Shown piece by piece: positions 20,142 through 31,836 of a stretch of DNA of 64,000 nt; the first letter of the stretch is position 1, and each line of letters opens with the position of its first letter. This stretch comes from Fragilariopsis cylindrus CCMP1102. Lineage: Eukaryota; Bacillariophyta; Bacillariophyceae; Bacillariales; Bacillariaceae. The notes beneath the pieces are model-generated. The model ran no database searches. It saw only the letters and a list, made by a program, of their open reading frames with translations, and was not told the origin of the DNA. The stretch covers positions 310,001 through 374,000 of the forward strand of contig FMBT01000316.1 in assembly GCA_900095095.1 (NCBI GenBank). The letters run 5' to 3'. A program made the position numbers and the translations under genes.

Positions 20142-21290
20142 ATGGGACTTTTTGGTAACAACCCATCCTCTCGTAGTAGGAGAAGTAGGAGGGGCAGTAG
20201 AAGAAGTAACTTTATGAATAATACTGATTATCATGATATGATGTACATTGATGTTCAGCAAGCAAAAGGTAATAATACCACGAAAGCATTCACTAAATCA
20301 ATTACTCCGAAAGCATTAGATAAGGATGGATTTCCAGTAACTAGAACTATAGTAACTAATCCAGCTACACGCACGAAAAGTACGAAATCGAAAGGCAAAG
20401 AAAAGAGCAAACAACAACAACCGAAAGCGCGTCGTCAATTCATTAGTCCGAAAAATATGAACAAGAGTAATGTTGATCTACTATCAGCGAAGATATCGTC
20501 ATCTAGACAAAGGAGCAGAGATTTTCTAAAAGAAGCACCAACGATGTTAGGACTATCATTATCAGCATCATCGTCCTATGATCGTAATAGCCGTAGAGGA
20601 GGACGAAGAAGTAAAAGTTTGGATCCAATGTTATCAAGAAAAAAGTCACCAGGAACTGATTCCTCATCTATTGATGATCCTCATCATGCCCATCGTCAAA
20701 AAACAAGACCTCATTCGACACGATCAGGTAGTAGGTCGCGTCAATCGACATCAACTACTAAGAGAAGGGGGCGATCACTATCAGGGGAAAGATCGCGATC
20801 AGTAGAAGGAGGGAAGACAAAAAGCAAAGAAGAAGAAGAGAGGCCAGTCCGGCGTATGAAACTTAGTTTAGATATGACTGTATTAGCGGATGGGCTTAAT
20901 TTAGATGAACATTCACGAATGATGTTAGCTGTACATGATGCAAGAACATTGGATGATTTTTATCTAATGGCCGATACAGATTTTAAAGATTTGATAATAA
21001 GAGCAAATTTATCAAATCATACATTACACAAATTACAAGTACGTAAAATTCGAATGTTACGTCGGTGGTTAAAAGAAGTTATTGAAGAAAATATGGAAAA
21101 TGGGAGTGATTCGTGTTTCGCAGGTCAAAGGAAACAAAGGGGATTACTACCAACAAATTGGAAGAATCAATTTCGAAATGATTTACCAAATATAAAATTA
21201 CAACTACGGCAACAAGGTGATTCTTTATGTGAACGATCGCCGTTATTAAATTGGATTGCTAGTTTTATTGGATGTGGTGTTGGAATGTGA
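20142..21290 (+). CDS. Arg/Ser-rich unknown protein with conserved-looking helical C-terminal module
   Basis: Single exon, 382 aa. The first ~240 residues are disordered and very basic, with several RS/SR clusters (SRSRRSRRGSRRS, RSGSRSRQS, RGRSLSGERSRS) that resemble SR-protein regions and could be phosphorylated. Residues ~245-320 look like a folded helical unit: LADGLNLDEHSRMMLAVHDA, then TLDDFYLMADTDFKDLI and LHKLQVRKIRMLRRWLKEV. The pattern somewhat recalls SAM-like domains but is not a clear match. There is no RNA-recognition motif, so a splicing role would be speculation. Function is unknown. Confidence 0.7.
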   Translation: MGLFGNNPSSRSRRSRRGSRRSNFMNNTDYHDMMYIDVQQAKGNNTTKAFTKSITPKALDKDGFPVTRTIVTNPATRTKSTKSKGKEKSKQQQPKARRQFISPKNMNKSNVDLLSAKISSSRQRSRDFLKEAPTMLGLSLSASSSYDRNSRRGGRRSKSLDPMLSRKKSPGTDSSSIDDPHHAHRQKTRPHSTRSGSRSRQSTSTTKRRGRSLSGERSRSVEGGKTKSKEEEERPVRRMKLSLDMTVLADGLNLDEHSRMMLAVHDARTLDDFYLMADTDFKDLIIRANLSNHTLHKLQVRKIRMLRRWLKEVIEENMENGSDSCFAGQRKQRGLLPTNWKNQFRNDLPNIKLQLRQQGDSLCERSPLLNWIASFIGCGVGM

Positions 21291-24088
21291 ATTGGTGAAT
21301 TGGGAATACGAATATTTTAAGAACAAAAAACAACCAACCAATCTAATACTACGCTACGCTAGCTATAAAAGCATTCGCATGGATATATCCACCCACAAAA
21401 GTAATGCTTCATTTCACTCTCTTGCAGCCCCAGCTACTGATACATCAGCAGCTACAAAGCATCGAGTGGCAGACACATCAGCCCGCACCTCGTCATCAGT
21501 CACAACAAACAATATACAGTACTCTTCGTTAAAGAATTGGCAGCATTAACTTATGAATGCATCAGAGCTACGAGCAGCTAGCGCCAGGCACCAACGGCAG
21601 CAACGGTAACGTCACCCCATTAATACGAATATCCAACGGACGTTACTGATCCATAGAATAAATAAATATTGACTGTAAGAATATCATACATACATAGAGA
21701 AAAATCTAAATCTAACCAAATAGAAAAAGTGCACCTACAGTATGCATCATTCGTGTTTTACACTACATTCTCATTGCAAGAACGAAAAGAAATTGTTTAT
21801 TTGTGTCATTTTGTATCAACTACCGTAGTAAGTAGAAGTCCAACTATAGTATACCAACCACCAACTAAAAACCTAATTTGTCACAAAGATCAGATGATCT
21901 ACCACAGTTATTTAGAATAAGGATCATCATCAGGTAGGCCTCCTCATTCACCACTGTTGTTCTATCTTTTTAACAATCTGGGTCCTTCTCTGTTAACAAT
22001 GTCAAATCATCAACAAGAAATGTGATAAAGGATCAGGCATACAGAGGCATGCAGAGGCATGCATCTAGTAGCTATATATAGGGTAGGACCTAGGTTCTTT
22101 TTTGTCAGTAATATCAAACCATCCCAGTAAAACCAAGATCTCCACATCATTGCTTCAAAGAAGATCAACATGATATTAGGTCAAGATAAGGTTGAGTTCA
22201 GCACGGATTTTCTACCAACAACAATATGGAGAGGAATTTCATTGTGAATTAGATGGTATGAGGAGTGTACGTGCTTTTGATGAGTTTGTTCACAATATAA
22301 GTTTTGTTGTGCAGTTGTGGTGAAGCTGATTCATTTGTTTCACCAAGTGTAGTAATGCAAAATTGTAGTCTGAATTTGAATTTGATTTGGTGGCTGTCAT
22401 ACTCAAGACTTTGATAAACAGCCTCAAGACCAAAAAGAAGGTTGAGTGGTCATGGGTTCATAGTCTGGTCCGTGCAGCATGGTCAAGTCACGCCCGGGAG
22501 TCTAGTATAGGACTCAGGCTCTGCAGCAGGTGCAGCCATGTGCTCACCAATAGTTCTGCAGCCTGCAACTATATGGAGACCAACACAGAACAATAACAAC
22601 AACAACAACATATCAAGAAGAAGAAGTATATTTGTAAATTGTAAACCTATAATATAATATAATAACACCCCCTACTAAAGTTGCATGATGTCACTTTGTT
22701 GGGCTCTGTTCTGTTTCTTTCTGATGGTCATTTCAGTTAGGTTCAGTTGCTGTCCTGTTCTACTGTATTGTATTGTATTCTATTCTATTCTATTCTATTC
22801 TATTCTACTATTCTATTCAAGTCTCTTCTGGTCTGGTGATTCTGTTCTGCCAACAAGCATCAAATCAAATCAAAAGAAAAGAAAAGAAAAGAGAACAAGA
22901 AGAAGTGAATGATAATATGTCTGCATAAAAGCTTTGTTTGCAGCATGCATGTAATATTCAATGATGATTACCTGCTTAGTTTCCCGGGTGATGGTGTATA
23001 TGTGTTCTTGTTCTTGTTTGTTAGTTGATCAATTGATGTTAATTTTTTTGCTTCCCCTCTTTATTACCTCATATCACAGAGTAAGTGTAGTAGTGTAGTG
23101 TAGTGTAGAAAAAGTAGAAAAAAGTAGTAGAAGAAGAAGAAGATCCAGCCATTATACCACCATACCACTACTAACTAATGACTTGCTAGCCTATTCATTG
23201 TCAGTATTTTGTTAGTTGGACATTAGTTATGATTTATTATTTATGTATTTATATCATGTAGTTAGTAAAAATTCATAGAGATGCAGAGATAGTTCAGGTA
23301 GTTACATTACTACGTTATGTTAGTTAGTGGTGATGATGTAAATGTAAATGTAAATGTAAATGAAGATGAAGATGAAGATACAGAATGCTAACCTTCACTT
23401 CCCTCTCAACATTTTGTGTGTTCCTTTTCAAATTTGTTGTTTGTTACTGTTACTGTTGTTGCCATGTTGATGTTGTCTTGTTGTTGTACACAGCTACTAC
23501 TAGTATGCATCGCAGGCTGTGAACTAGGCAGAGTTGACTGACTGACTGACTGACTATTGTCTGTTTGTCTTTCTGTCTGTCCTTTTTGTCGTGCGGTACG
23601 TAGCATCCATTCAATTTTTTATTTTATTTTATTTTATTTTATTTTTCCCTCGTTTTTGTTGCCTCTTCACTTTTTCGTTGGCTTTGTTTACTTCTCCCAC
23701 CAAAAAAAAAAATTAAAAAAAATCCCATCATCCATGATCATCGCAACAACAATCCCAATCATTACACAGGCAGTACTGTACTGTCGTCGAATCGAGCATT
23801 TATTTCTTGTCACGTACTAAGTAAGCACACATAACAAGTAACTTTTATTACATACGTTAGCTAGTTTCGTCGAGTAAGTACCATAGTCAATTCAACAGAT
23901 ACCTCTGATCTAATCTTTAAGTTGTGTTGGTCAAGCAAAAGCAATAACATAACAGCCAGCATCACACACACACATCACAAAAGACATTCTATCTTGTCTC
24001 GTTCTCTTTTTTCTCAACTCATCAAGCAAATCAAGCAAATCAAAGAAAGGAAGAAAAGCGCCAGCCCAGCCCGAACTAACTAGTAAGA
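21291..24088. other. 2.8-kb gene-poor region with microsatellites
   Basis: Repeats present include (TATTC)n at about 22767-22806, (AAAAG)n at 22875-22892, (GTAAAT)n/(GAAGAT)n at 23336-23379, (GACT)n at 23536-23552 and (TATTT)n at 23617-23645. ORFs of 60-97 codons occur but none has a family signal. A relatively GC-richer patch at about 22440-22580 could belong to an untranslated or non-coding transcript; I cannot assign it. Confidence 0.55.
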
Positions 24089-27000
24089 ATGAAATTTAAT
24101 TATAAATTACAACGATTATGTGGTGCCTATTATGGTAATCCATCTATTACGACAGAAATGGGAAGTACCAATCCTAAAAAAGATGGTTCTAATATCTTAT
24201 ATACCTCCAATGGGAATACCTTAATTAGTGCCACGTCGAATCGTATTCAATTAATTGATCTGTTGACACATAGTGTACGAACATTACCAGTCGAATCACG
24301 TTCGAATATCCGTTCCATGTGTTTAAATCCAACTGATACTTTATTATTAGTGGTGGATGTACAAAATTATGCCATGATTATTAATATTATTCGAGGTGTG
24401 ATATTAACAAGATTTAAATTTAAACGTAGTGTATATGATTGTCAATTTAGTCCCTGTGGACAATACATAAGTGTGACACATGGACGACATCTACAAATCT
24501 GGTTTTCACCGAGTGCTACACATAAAGAATTTATGCCTCTTATTCTACATCGAACCTATACGGGACAATCACAAGATATAAGTAGTATAACCTGGTCAGC
24601 TGATTCAAGTGTAATTATGGCCACGTCCAAAGATTGTACGGTACGGATCTGGTCTGTCAATACCATCTATCAATTCAATCCTATTACATTAAGTGGACAT
24701 AAAACACCTATTGTAAATGCATACTTTGTGTATCGTGATTTAGAGGAAACTGGAACTGGAACTTCTACTAGAAGTGTCATCGACTCATGTTATACAATTT
24801 CACAAGATGGTGCACTCGTGACATGGAAATGTAGTACGTCTTCTAGCACTGATGAGGACAATGATGACACTACCACTCCAAAAGAAGATATTGATTTGCC
24901 ACCGTCTCAAGACAATGATAATGATGATGGCGGTGCTAATGGTAATGATAATGATTTTGAAGCACAAGCTGATAATGCTGTGGATTTCTTTTCGGGTGGT
25001 AATGGAAATGGACAACAACCTCTATCAAAGAAAGCAAAGTTTGATGATTCAACTTCAACTTCAAATAGCAAAACACAAGCCCATGCATTAGTACAAAAAA
25101 TCTGGAAATTTCAATCCCGTCATTATTTTAATCAAACTGGATCGAGTTTAATTACATCCTCATACAATGAATCTAGTAAGCTGTTAGCACTAGGTTTTTC
25201 GTCGGGTATATTTGGTATTTATGAAATGCCATCTGTTTCTAATATACATACATTAAGTGTTGGTAGTAATCAAATCATTTCAACCTGTGTATTAAATACT
25301 ACAGGTGAATGGTTAGCATTAGGTTGTCCCAAAACACAACAATTATTAGTATGGGAATGGAGATCGGAAACCTATATCTTAAAACAACGTGGACATTCGT
25401 ATGGTATGAAATGTTTTAATTATAGTCCCGATGGGATTATTATTGCATCGGGTGGAGAAGGTACGTTTGCTTGTTTTGTTGTTGTTGTGTGAGAGAGAAA
25501 AAGAAAGACCATTGTATTTTTGTATTTTGTAGGGATGACAAAAATTCACCACATCACATCCGATTTCGGAATATTGTAAACCAATTGATTGTATCTCGGT
25601 TCGTATTTCTATGAGTGATAAGTTTTTTGACTGAACAAAAAAAGAGTATACTGTATCTTGTTTACTGTTATGTATTCATTCCATTCGTTCTATTACTCAT
25701 TCTTACGCTTGTCCTCGTTTTGTTTTTCGTTCACTTCCCCCAATTTGTTTTTCGTTCACTTCCCCCAATTTGTTTCTTCGTTTTAGATGGAAAAATTAAA
25801 TTATGGAATACATCCTCTGGATTTTGTTATGCTACATTAGGTGGTACAGCAGTTGGTGGTAGTGGTGCCGAATCATCACACACGGCACCAATTACTGCAA
25901 TAGAATTTAGTAAATCATCTGTGGTTCTATCCGCAAGTTTAGATGGTACCATAAAAGCACATGACTTGCATCGATATCGTACATTCAAGACATACACAAC
26001 ACCAACACCAGTCCAATTCTTATGTTTAGCTATTGACCCATCAGGTGAAATTGTTGTTGGTGGTACAATGGATCCATTTCATATATATACATGGAATATA
26101 CAAACATCACGTTTATTAGATGTCTATACTGGTCATACTGGACCAATATCAGCATTAAAATTTCAATGTAATAATGGTGGTATTTTAGCATCATCCTCAT
26201 GGGATGGTACAGTCAAATTATGGGATTTATATAAAAATAATGTACAAACTGAAAGTTTACAACATAATTCAGATATTGTTTGTTTAACATGTTCACCAAA
26301 TGGGAAAGAAATATGTTCAGGAACAATTCGTGGTTTATTATCATTTTGGGATATTGAATCCGGAAAATTAAAATTTGAATTAGATGGACGACGTGATATT
26401 ATTGGTGGCCGAAAACATAATGATCGAATGACAGCATCTAATAATTCAAGTTCACATTATTTTACATCCATTGCATATAGTGCAGACGGAACATGTTTAT
26501 TAGCAGGTGGGAATTCGAAATATGTTTGTATATATGAAATATCACAACAAATCCTATTAAAGAAATTCCAAGTTACATTCAATAGAAATTTAGATGGTGT
26601 ATTAGATGAGGTACGTTTTGTTTTAACATGACACGACACTACAGGTTTGTGTGTGTGTGTGTGTGTGTATGATCGGTGTTTGTTCCAGGAAAATGAACGG
26701 TCGGGAATAATGTTTCGGATGTTTTGGTTGTTATTTTTGTTTTATTTATATGCGATGATCGATGTATTCCCATAAACGTTTGCAGAAACTACTGACGGGG
26801 TTTTAATAACCCCCATTGGAGTCTTATTTACTTCCTTGGATGTCTGAGCGTACTATACAAAAATAACAGTAACAATAACAGCAGCATTTGTTTTGCTGAG
26901 CCTACCTACGCCTACTCCTTTTCGCATGCCTCTCACATTTTCACTTCCCTTTTACTGCATTGATTTCCTACATTATTTCTACCATTAATATTACTTTAGT

Positions 27001-27749
27001 TGAGCTCCAAGAATATGACAGATTTTGGTCCTATTGATGATCATGCTAATGATTCTGAAGATGAAACTACGTATAATGCTATCCGATTACCGGGTGCAAA
27101 ACGTGGTGATGATGGTTCACGATCCACCAAAGTAGAAGTATTAACACGGCAGGTTGCCTTTTCTTCTACGGGTCGAGAATGGTCTGCTATTTCCGGTGAA
27201 GGTTTACATGTGTACTCCTTAGATGAAGATATGTTATTCGATCCTATCTCATTAACGGAAGCGATTACACCAGCCGCTGTTGAGATCAAATTACTCAATA
27301 AGGATTATTCTATGGCATTACGTATGTCAATTCATCTCAATGAATACAAACTAATGAAACAGGTACTGGAAGAAATTCCATACGGATCTGTTCCATCCGT
27401 TGTTAAGACAATCAGTTCAGAACAACTTGAACGATTAATGAATACTATTGCAAAAATAATGGACACGTCACCTCACGTACAGTATTACTTACGATGGTGT
27501 TTAGAAATATTAAAAACACATGGCGTTCACATGGACAAACACCGGTCATCATTTATGAGAGCATTCCGTTCGATGCATAAGATCGTCCAAACAAAGAATG
27601 ATGAATTAAAAACAATCTGTAATCAAAACAAGTATACGTTAGATTTTATTGAAAGTCATGCACAACTTGCTGCAGCAACGTCAGCAGCATCATTAGTGTC
27701 AGCGTCGACACCTCCCGGCAGTTCAACAAAGGCAGCAGAAGTGAACTAA
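24089..27749 (+). CDS. PWP2: PWP2/UTP1, U3 snoRNP (SSU processome) WD40 protein, three exons
   Basis: Exons are 24089-25460 (phase 1, gtacgt), 25787-26610 (phase 0) and 27000-27749; the product is 981 aa, close to the ~920 aa of animal and yeast PWP2. The start MKFNYKLQRLCGAYYGNP matches the family's N-terminus. WD repeats run through exons 1 and 2: SPCGQYISVTHGRHLQIW, DSSVIMATSKDCTVRIW, GGILASSSWDGTVKLWDLY and PNGKEICSGTIRGLLSFWD. An Asp/Asn-rich insert of ~70 residues interrupts the first propeller near 255-330. Exon 3 encodes the helical C-terminal domain (MALRMSIHLNEYKLMKQVL, YYLRWCLEILKTHG). PWP2 is a core of the UTP-B subcomplex in the nucleolus, needed for 18S rRNA processing. Confidence 0.93.
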
Positions 27750-28024
27750 CTGACGGGGATAGCTAGCTATACTACAAAGTAAAGATAAAATTTTATATTA
27801 ATAAAGTATCATACAATGTAGTTTACATATTTTATCATATCGTAATTGAGCAGTTTTACTACCTCGCCTTGTTATAAAGTTCATCTTTGTCCCCCTAGTA
27901 GCACACTGTATGCATGTAGTTGTACCGTGCATGTATGCGTAGCAGCGTCTCTTCATCTTCCATGAAAAAGTATCGCAGGTGGAGGTAAGTAATTCGATGA
28001 GATTGATGTTAAGAAAAGAGGTTT

Positions 28025-28903
28025 TTAGTTCCCATTAACTAAGTTCAAGTTCAAGCCTTCCGTAGTAATTGAGCAGAAATTGCGTCGACATGTTGGACAC
28101 GGGTTATCCTCAATGATGGTGATATGTTCATCGTCGATGGTTCTCTCAGGTCTGCTGGTATCAGCACTGTGGTCATTGCTTTGATCTTCTCTCGGATTGG
28201 TATTCGTAATTACTTCCTTTTGTCGTCGCTTTAAAGAGAGATAATCGATCATACATTCTTTATGATAAAAATGAGGGCATTCATTGTTTTCAGACCAGAC
28301 AATAATATCGTCAACACTGAAATCTTCGAAGCATATAACACAAGATATATCGTTTGTTGTGACGACTTGTTGTTGCTTTTGTTTGTTACAAGCACTGTCA
28401 TCTGTGTTGCAATGCGCTGTATCGTTATAACGTTGTTTTTCAAATATCAAATACACTGATTTTGAAGCGATCTCGTCGTCGTCGCCAAGCTCAATATCCA
28501 CAAATTCACAACTACGACAATTCTTTCCAATTTCCTTATTTTCTGATTCAAATAAATGACTGTCTGTTAGTGTGATGTAATTCCCATTTGATAGAAAGGC
28601 CTGTTCGTATACTTCTTTTCGTTGCTTCAAGCTCATTTTCCCCAATAGATTTGCGGTCCTGTCTTCGCTGTTTGCTTCGTTTGCTACCCTAATCGCTACC
28701 ATTTTAAGTCGTTGATTATCAATGCATAGTAAAATAAGGAATATCATCAAACTACACAGAGCAGTAATGGAGATAAATATTGCCCATGTGTTATTCATCT
28801 CATGTGATGTTGATACATCATAGGATTCTGATGTTGTATTGTTCATTATTGTAGTTGAATTATTCATTAGAGCATCATTGATGCCGCCGTATCCGTATAC
28901 CAT
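28025..28903 (-). CDS. Membrane-anchored RING-H2 finger protein, probable E3 ubiquitin ligase
   Basis: Single exon, 292 aa. An Asn/Thr-rich N-terminus with several N-x-S/T sites precedes one transmembrane helix near residues 40-62 (WAIFISITALCSLMIFLILL). The C-terminal RING has CVIC, a long loop, CPHFYHKEC (the C-x-H-x2-H-x2-C core) and CPTC, so all eight zinc ligands are visible. A ~45-residue Asp/Ser-rich insert lies between the second and last ligand groups and stretches the usual RING spacing. Such proteins transfer ubiquitin at membranes; the partner is unknown. A perfect 10-bp inverted repeat lies ~166 bp upstream of the start. Confidence 0.75.
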   Translation of the reverse strand: MVYGYGGINDALMNNSTTIMNNTTSESYDVSTSHEMNNTWAIFISITALCSLMIFLILLCIDNQRLKMVAIRVANEANSEDRTANLLGKMSLKQRKEVYEQAFLSNGNYITLTDSHLFESENKEIGKNCRSCEFVDIELGDDDEIASKSVYLIFEKQRYNDTAHCNTDDSACNKQKQQQVVTTNDISCVICFEDFSVDDIIVWSENNECPHFYHKECMIDYLSLKRRQKEVITNTNPREDQSNDHSADTSRPERTIDDEHITIIEDNPCPTCRRNFCSITTEGLNLNLVNGN

Positions 28904-29771
28904 AATTGCAAAGACTCGATATGTTGTGTAATGGAACGTTAAGGTTTGATTTGTGAGCTCATTATTGTTGCTTTGAATGCGAACGAACGAGCGATAGCTA
29001 GATTTCCATACAACGAGCGTGTGGGTGATAATAAGAGTGCATAATCTCCTTGAAGTATTTTTCGTGAAATTGAAGTTTTACTGAAACTTCAATGAAAAAT
29101 AAAAACCATGAAACAAAACTAACTTTTTCCTGCCGCATGTTTCCAAATGTTACAGTTAATTAATTTTTTGACGCGTCGATCAATTTGTTTTTTTTTTCGC
29201 GTTCAAAAATGCTCCCATTAATAAGCCTCCTACAAATCGCCGACAACAACGGTGAGAAAATAAGTAAGCAGTGGTGTAATGGAGATTAATTCGTGCTTCA
29301 CAAGCTTAGTACTTATCATCGGGCCTAGATAGATATAGTAGCGGGTACAAAATTAATTCGTGGTTTTTCAGGGTATGTACCATCGAGGCGAAGTAGATCA
29401 GCTCTCTTCTTGCCAATACTCTTCGCTGTCGGTAAGATACATGTAGCTGCTACCTACACACGGACGATTATCATCTCCCATATACAGGATGGTATTCGAG
29501 ATTACACGTAACACATATCACGAATACGACAAAGCAGTAGCAGTAGCAGTAGCAGTAGCAGATAAGAACTTATTAGAAATCCACCGTACAAGATTATTTG
29601 TTTTGGTACATTGAAATATAAAAAAGTTTGGAGATGCAGTAGGTCAACGTTTTAAATTTGATTTTATGATGTATCTTAAAAAGAAAACTTTAGACTAGAC
29701 TGGACTAGACTGGACTAGACTATTAATAGTTAGACTACTATATTTCAATTATTCAATTACTGTATTGTATT
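28904..29771. other. Intergenic region
   Basis: This is the upstream region of the RING gene and the 3' flank of the next minus-strand gene. It holds a perfect inverted repeat (29069-29093), a (GCAGTA)n run at about 29532-29560 and (GACTAGACTG)n at about 29692-29720. I see no gene. Confidence 0.6.
29069..29093. promoter_or_regulatory. Perfect 10-bp inverted repeat with 5-nt spacer
   Basis: attgaagttt is followed by tactg and then aaacttcaat. The arms are exact complements. It lies about 166 bp upstream of the RING-gene start and could be a dimeric protein-binding site or an RNA hairpin in the leader. No terminator-like T run follows it. Confidence 0.45.
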
Positions 29772-31017
29772 CTACAATAATAAATTACCATTACATAAAT
29801 CATCAATATCCGTTATTTGCCATTCCCCTAACTCATGTCGAAATGGGAATAAACCACGTCCATTATTAATAATATATGTCTTCGTTACTTGTTCAAACCG
29901 TACTAGATGTATCACTTTTCTACGATTCATTGTTCCTTGTATGATATTACTTGTAGCTTCATCGTCATTATTGTCATTATCATTGTCATTATTAATATCT
30001 TTCACATAAAATGTTTCATTACAGGGTATTAGTACTTGAACTATCACAGTATTTTCACAATATCCTTTTTTCGTATTCCGAAAATCAATCATTAATTCAC
30101 GACTTAATTGCATCCCCTCTCCTGCTCGTGATCCTTCCTCATCCTCACCCTCACTTATTAATGTTATCATACGTTTGTATTTTTGTAGATGTTGTGACTG
30201 TGATGAATTACTATTATTTTGATCTTGTTTTTCTTCCGAAATCATATCCCTGGATAAGAATGGAAATACAAACATACTAACAATTTTTGGTTCTTTCAAA
30301 AGAAAATCATCATCATCATCATCGTCTTCTTCATCTTCTTTTTCTTTATCTGTAGTAGTGGAAGCAGCAGTATCAGTATCAGTATTAATATTGATAGGCT
30401 GTACTTCTAATTTAACTTGTAATGAATCTTTACCAAATTCACGTGCTGCATTAAATAATTTTGCTAACTTTGGTTCCATCATTCTCTCCAATAATCCATT
30501 ATTACCATTATTACCTTTTACAACCGCATTTTCTATGGCATATTGAAAGGAGTAGGACATTGATTCTAATAAATCAGTTTCTACAGCATTTCGAAAAAAT
30601 AATAAATCCAAGGCCGGTATTCGTAAAAAAAAATAAGAGGTAGCATAAAAATCCATAGTCGGATTCGATGATGTTAAATTACCACCTAATAATAATCCTT
30701 TTTTATCATACTCATTGGTACCCACAATCAACCGATCTAATAATTCCGACGAGGATCTCCATGGAAATAATCCTTGATTATTATTATTATTTTTGTGGTT
30801 AGGCATAATTTTAGAAAAAAATGGTTGTTTGGTACGGACATTTTCAGCTAACTTGCTTTCTTCAGCAGTAGTTGTTACTGCTGCAGTTACAGCTGCTGTT
30901 GTCGTGTCATTGTTGTTTTTGTTACTACTATTATGTTTCACCGCCGTTGTATTAAATAGTCTGCATAATTCTGGTCGACGATTATGATGTTGTGTACACG
31001 TACTACCACGATGATAT

Positions 31018-31050
<33 letters not shown>

Positions 31051-31244
31051 TGTGTACGTAGAACGAGTCTCGCAGTAGTTCTTAACAATGCATGATCCAT
31101 TGTGCTGCTGCTGCAGCTATCATTTAGAATGAAAGTAGACAGACAGAAACAGAGTATGTTGTTGATTGTGCTAGCTTGAGGGACGGCGCTTGGCGCTTGG
31201 CGTTGGCTTGATTGATGAAGTCGTCGAATCTTCGACTGATTCAT
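29772..31244 (-). CDS. Probable mitochondrial protein, Tim44-like (NTF2-fold) candidate
   Basis: Single exon, up to 490 aa. A start at the in-frame ATG at 31100 (442 aa) gives a better mitochondrial presequence: MDHALLRTTARLVLRTHHRH, rich in Arg and lacking acids. After a Thr/Asn-rich stretch comes a folded-looking segment (FFLRIPALDLLFFRNAVETD, then LLESMSYSFQYAIENAVVKG). An acidic insert and C-terminal strands ending GEWQITDIDDL follow. That closing pattern resembles the last strand of Tim44-like/NTF2-fold domains (WxIxDID). The assignment is an inference from the end pattern and helix content, not a firm match. Confidence 0.5.
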
Positions 31245-31836
31245 TCATTCATTACTATTTTCATTCATTCATTTCGACGTAAAAATAGTTGAGTCGACTG
31301 GGCCTTTTTAACGGGGCTTAGGGGAAACATATATTCCCTATTATTTTAGAGAAAATATACTTCCCCTTAATTAAAACAACAATTGTAAAATTCAAGAAAC
31401 GGTCAGTAATAAATCGACTCACTCGAATAAAACTACACATCTGTAATAAAATCTTGGCGCGGTTTGGCCAGTGCACATCGACCAAAGACAAAAAACAAAA
31501 TAGTCACGAGCGTGAATGAAAATTCAAGGCAACCTCTTCTTAAAGCACACATTGGTAGACATAAGCGCGAACAAGAATTAACCACAAGCTGAGTTACCAC
31601 CACTGCCTATTGCTATTACGCTTTTTCGATCCTGCTTGTACTGTATAAAGACAAACAAAGACACTGTTCCACTGAATCCAATCTCCATTTTCAGAGAGAT
31701 CTACTGTACTGTACGAGTTAGGTAGGTACGACGAGAGAAGGAAACTGAACGAAAGAAATCAGATCAGTCAGAATAGAATAGAATAGAAGGGACACAGAAG
31801 ATCAGATCTCGCTCACATCTCTCTAATAATAAAAAG
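31245..31836. other. Intergenic region between divergent genes
   Basis: These are upstream sequences of the 29772-31244 gene (minus) and the zinc-finger/TFIIS-N ORF (plus). It contains (TTCA)n near 31240 and (AGAATAG)n at about 31770-31786. I see no RNA gene. Confidence 0.5.

Noticed and set aside
22387-22912. Small ORFs in a GC-richer patch of the 21-24 kb region
   Set aside because: They are short, without family signal, and overlap (TATTC)n repeats; a non-coding transcript is possible but unsupported.
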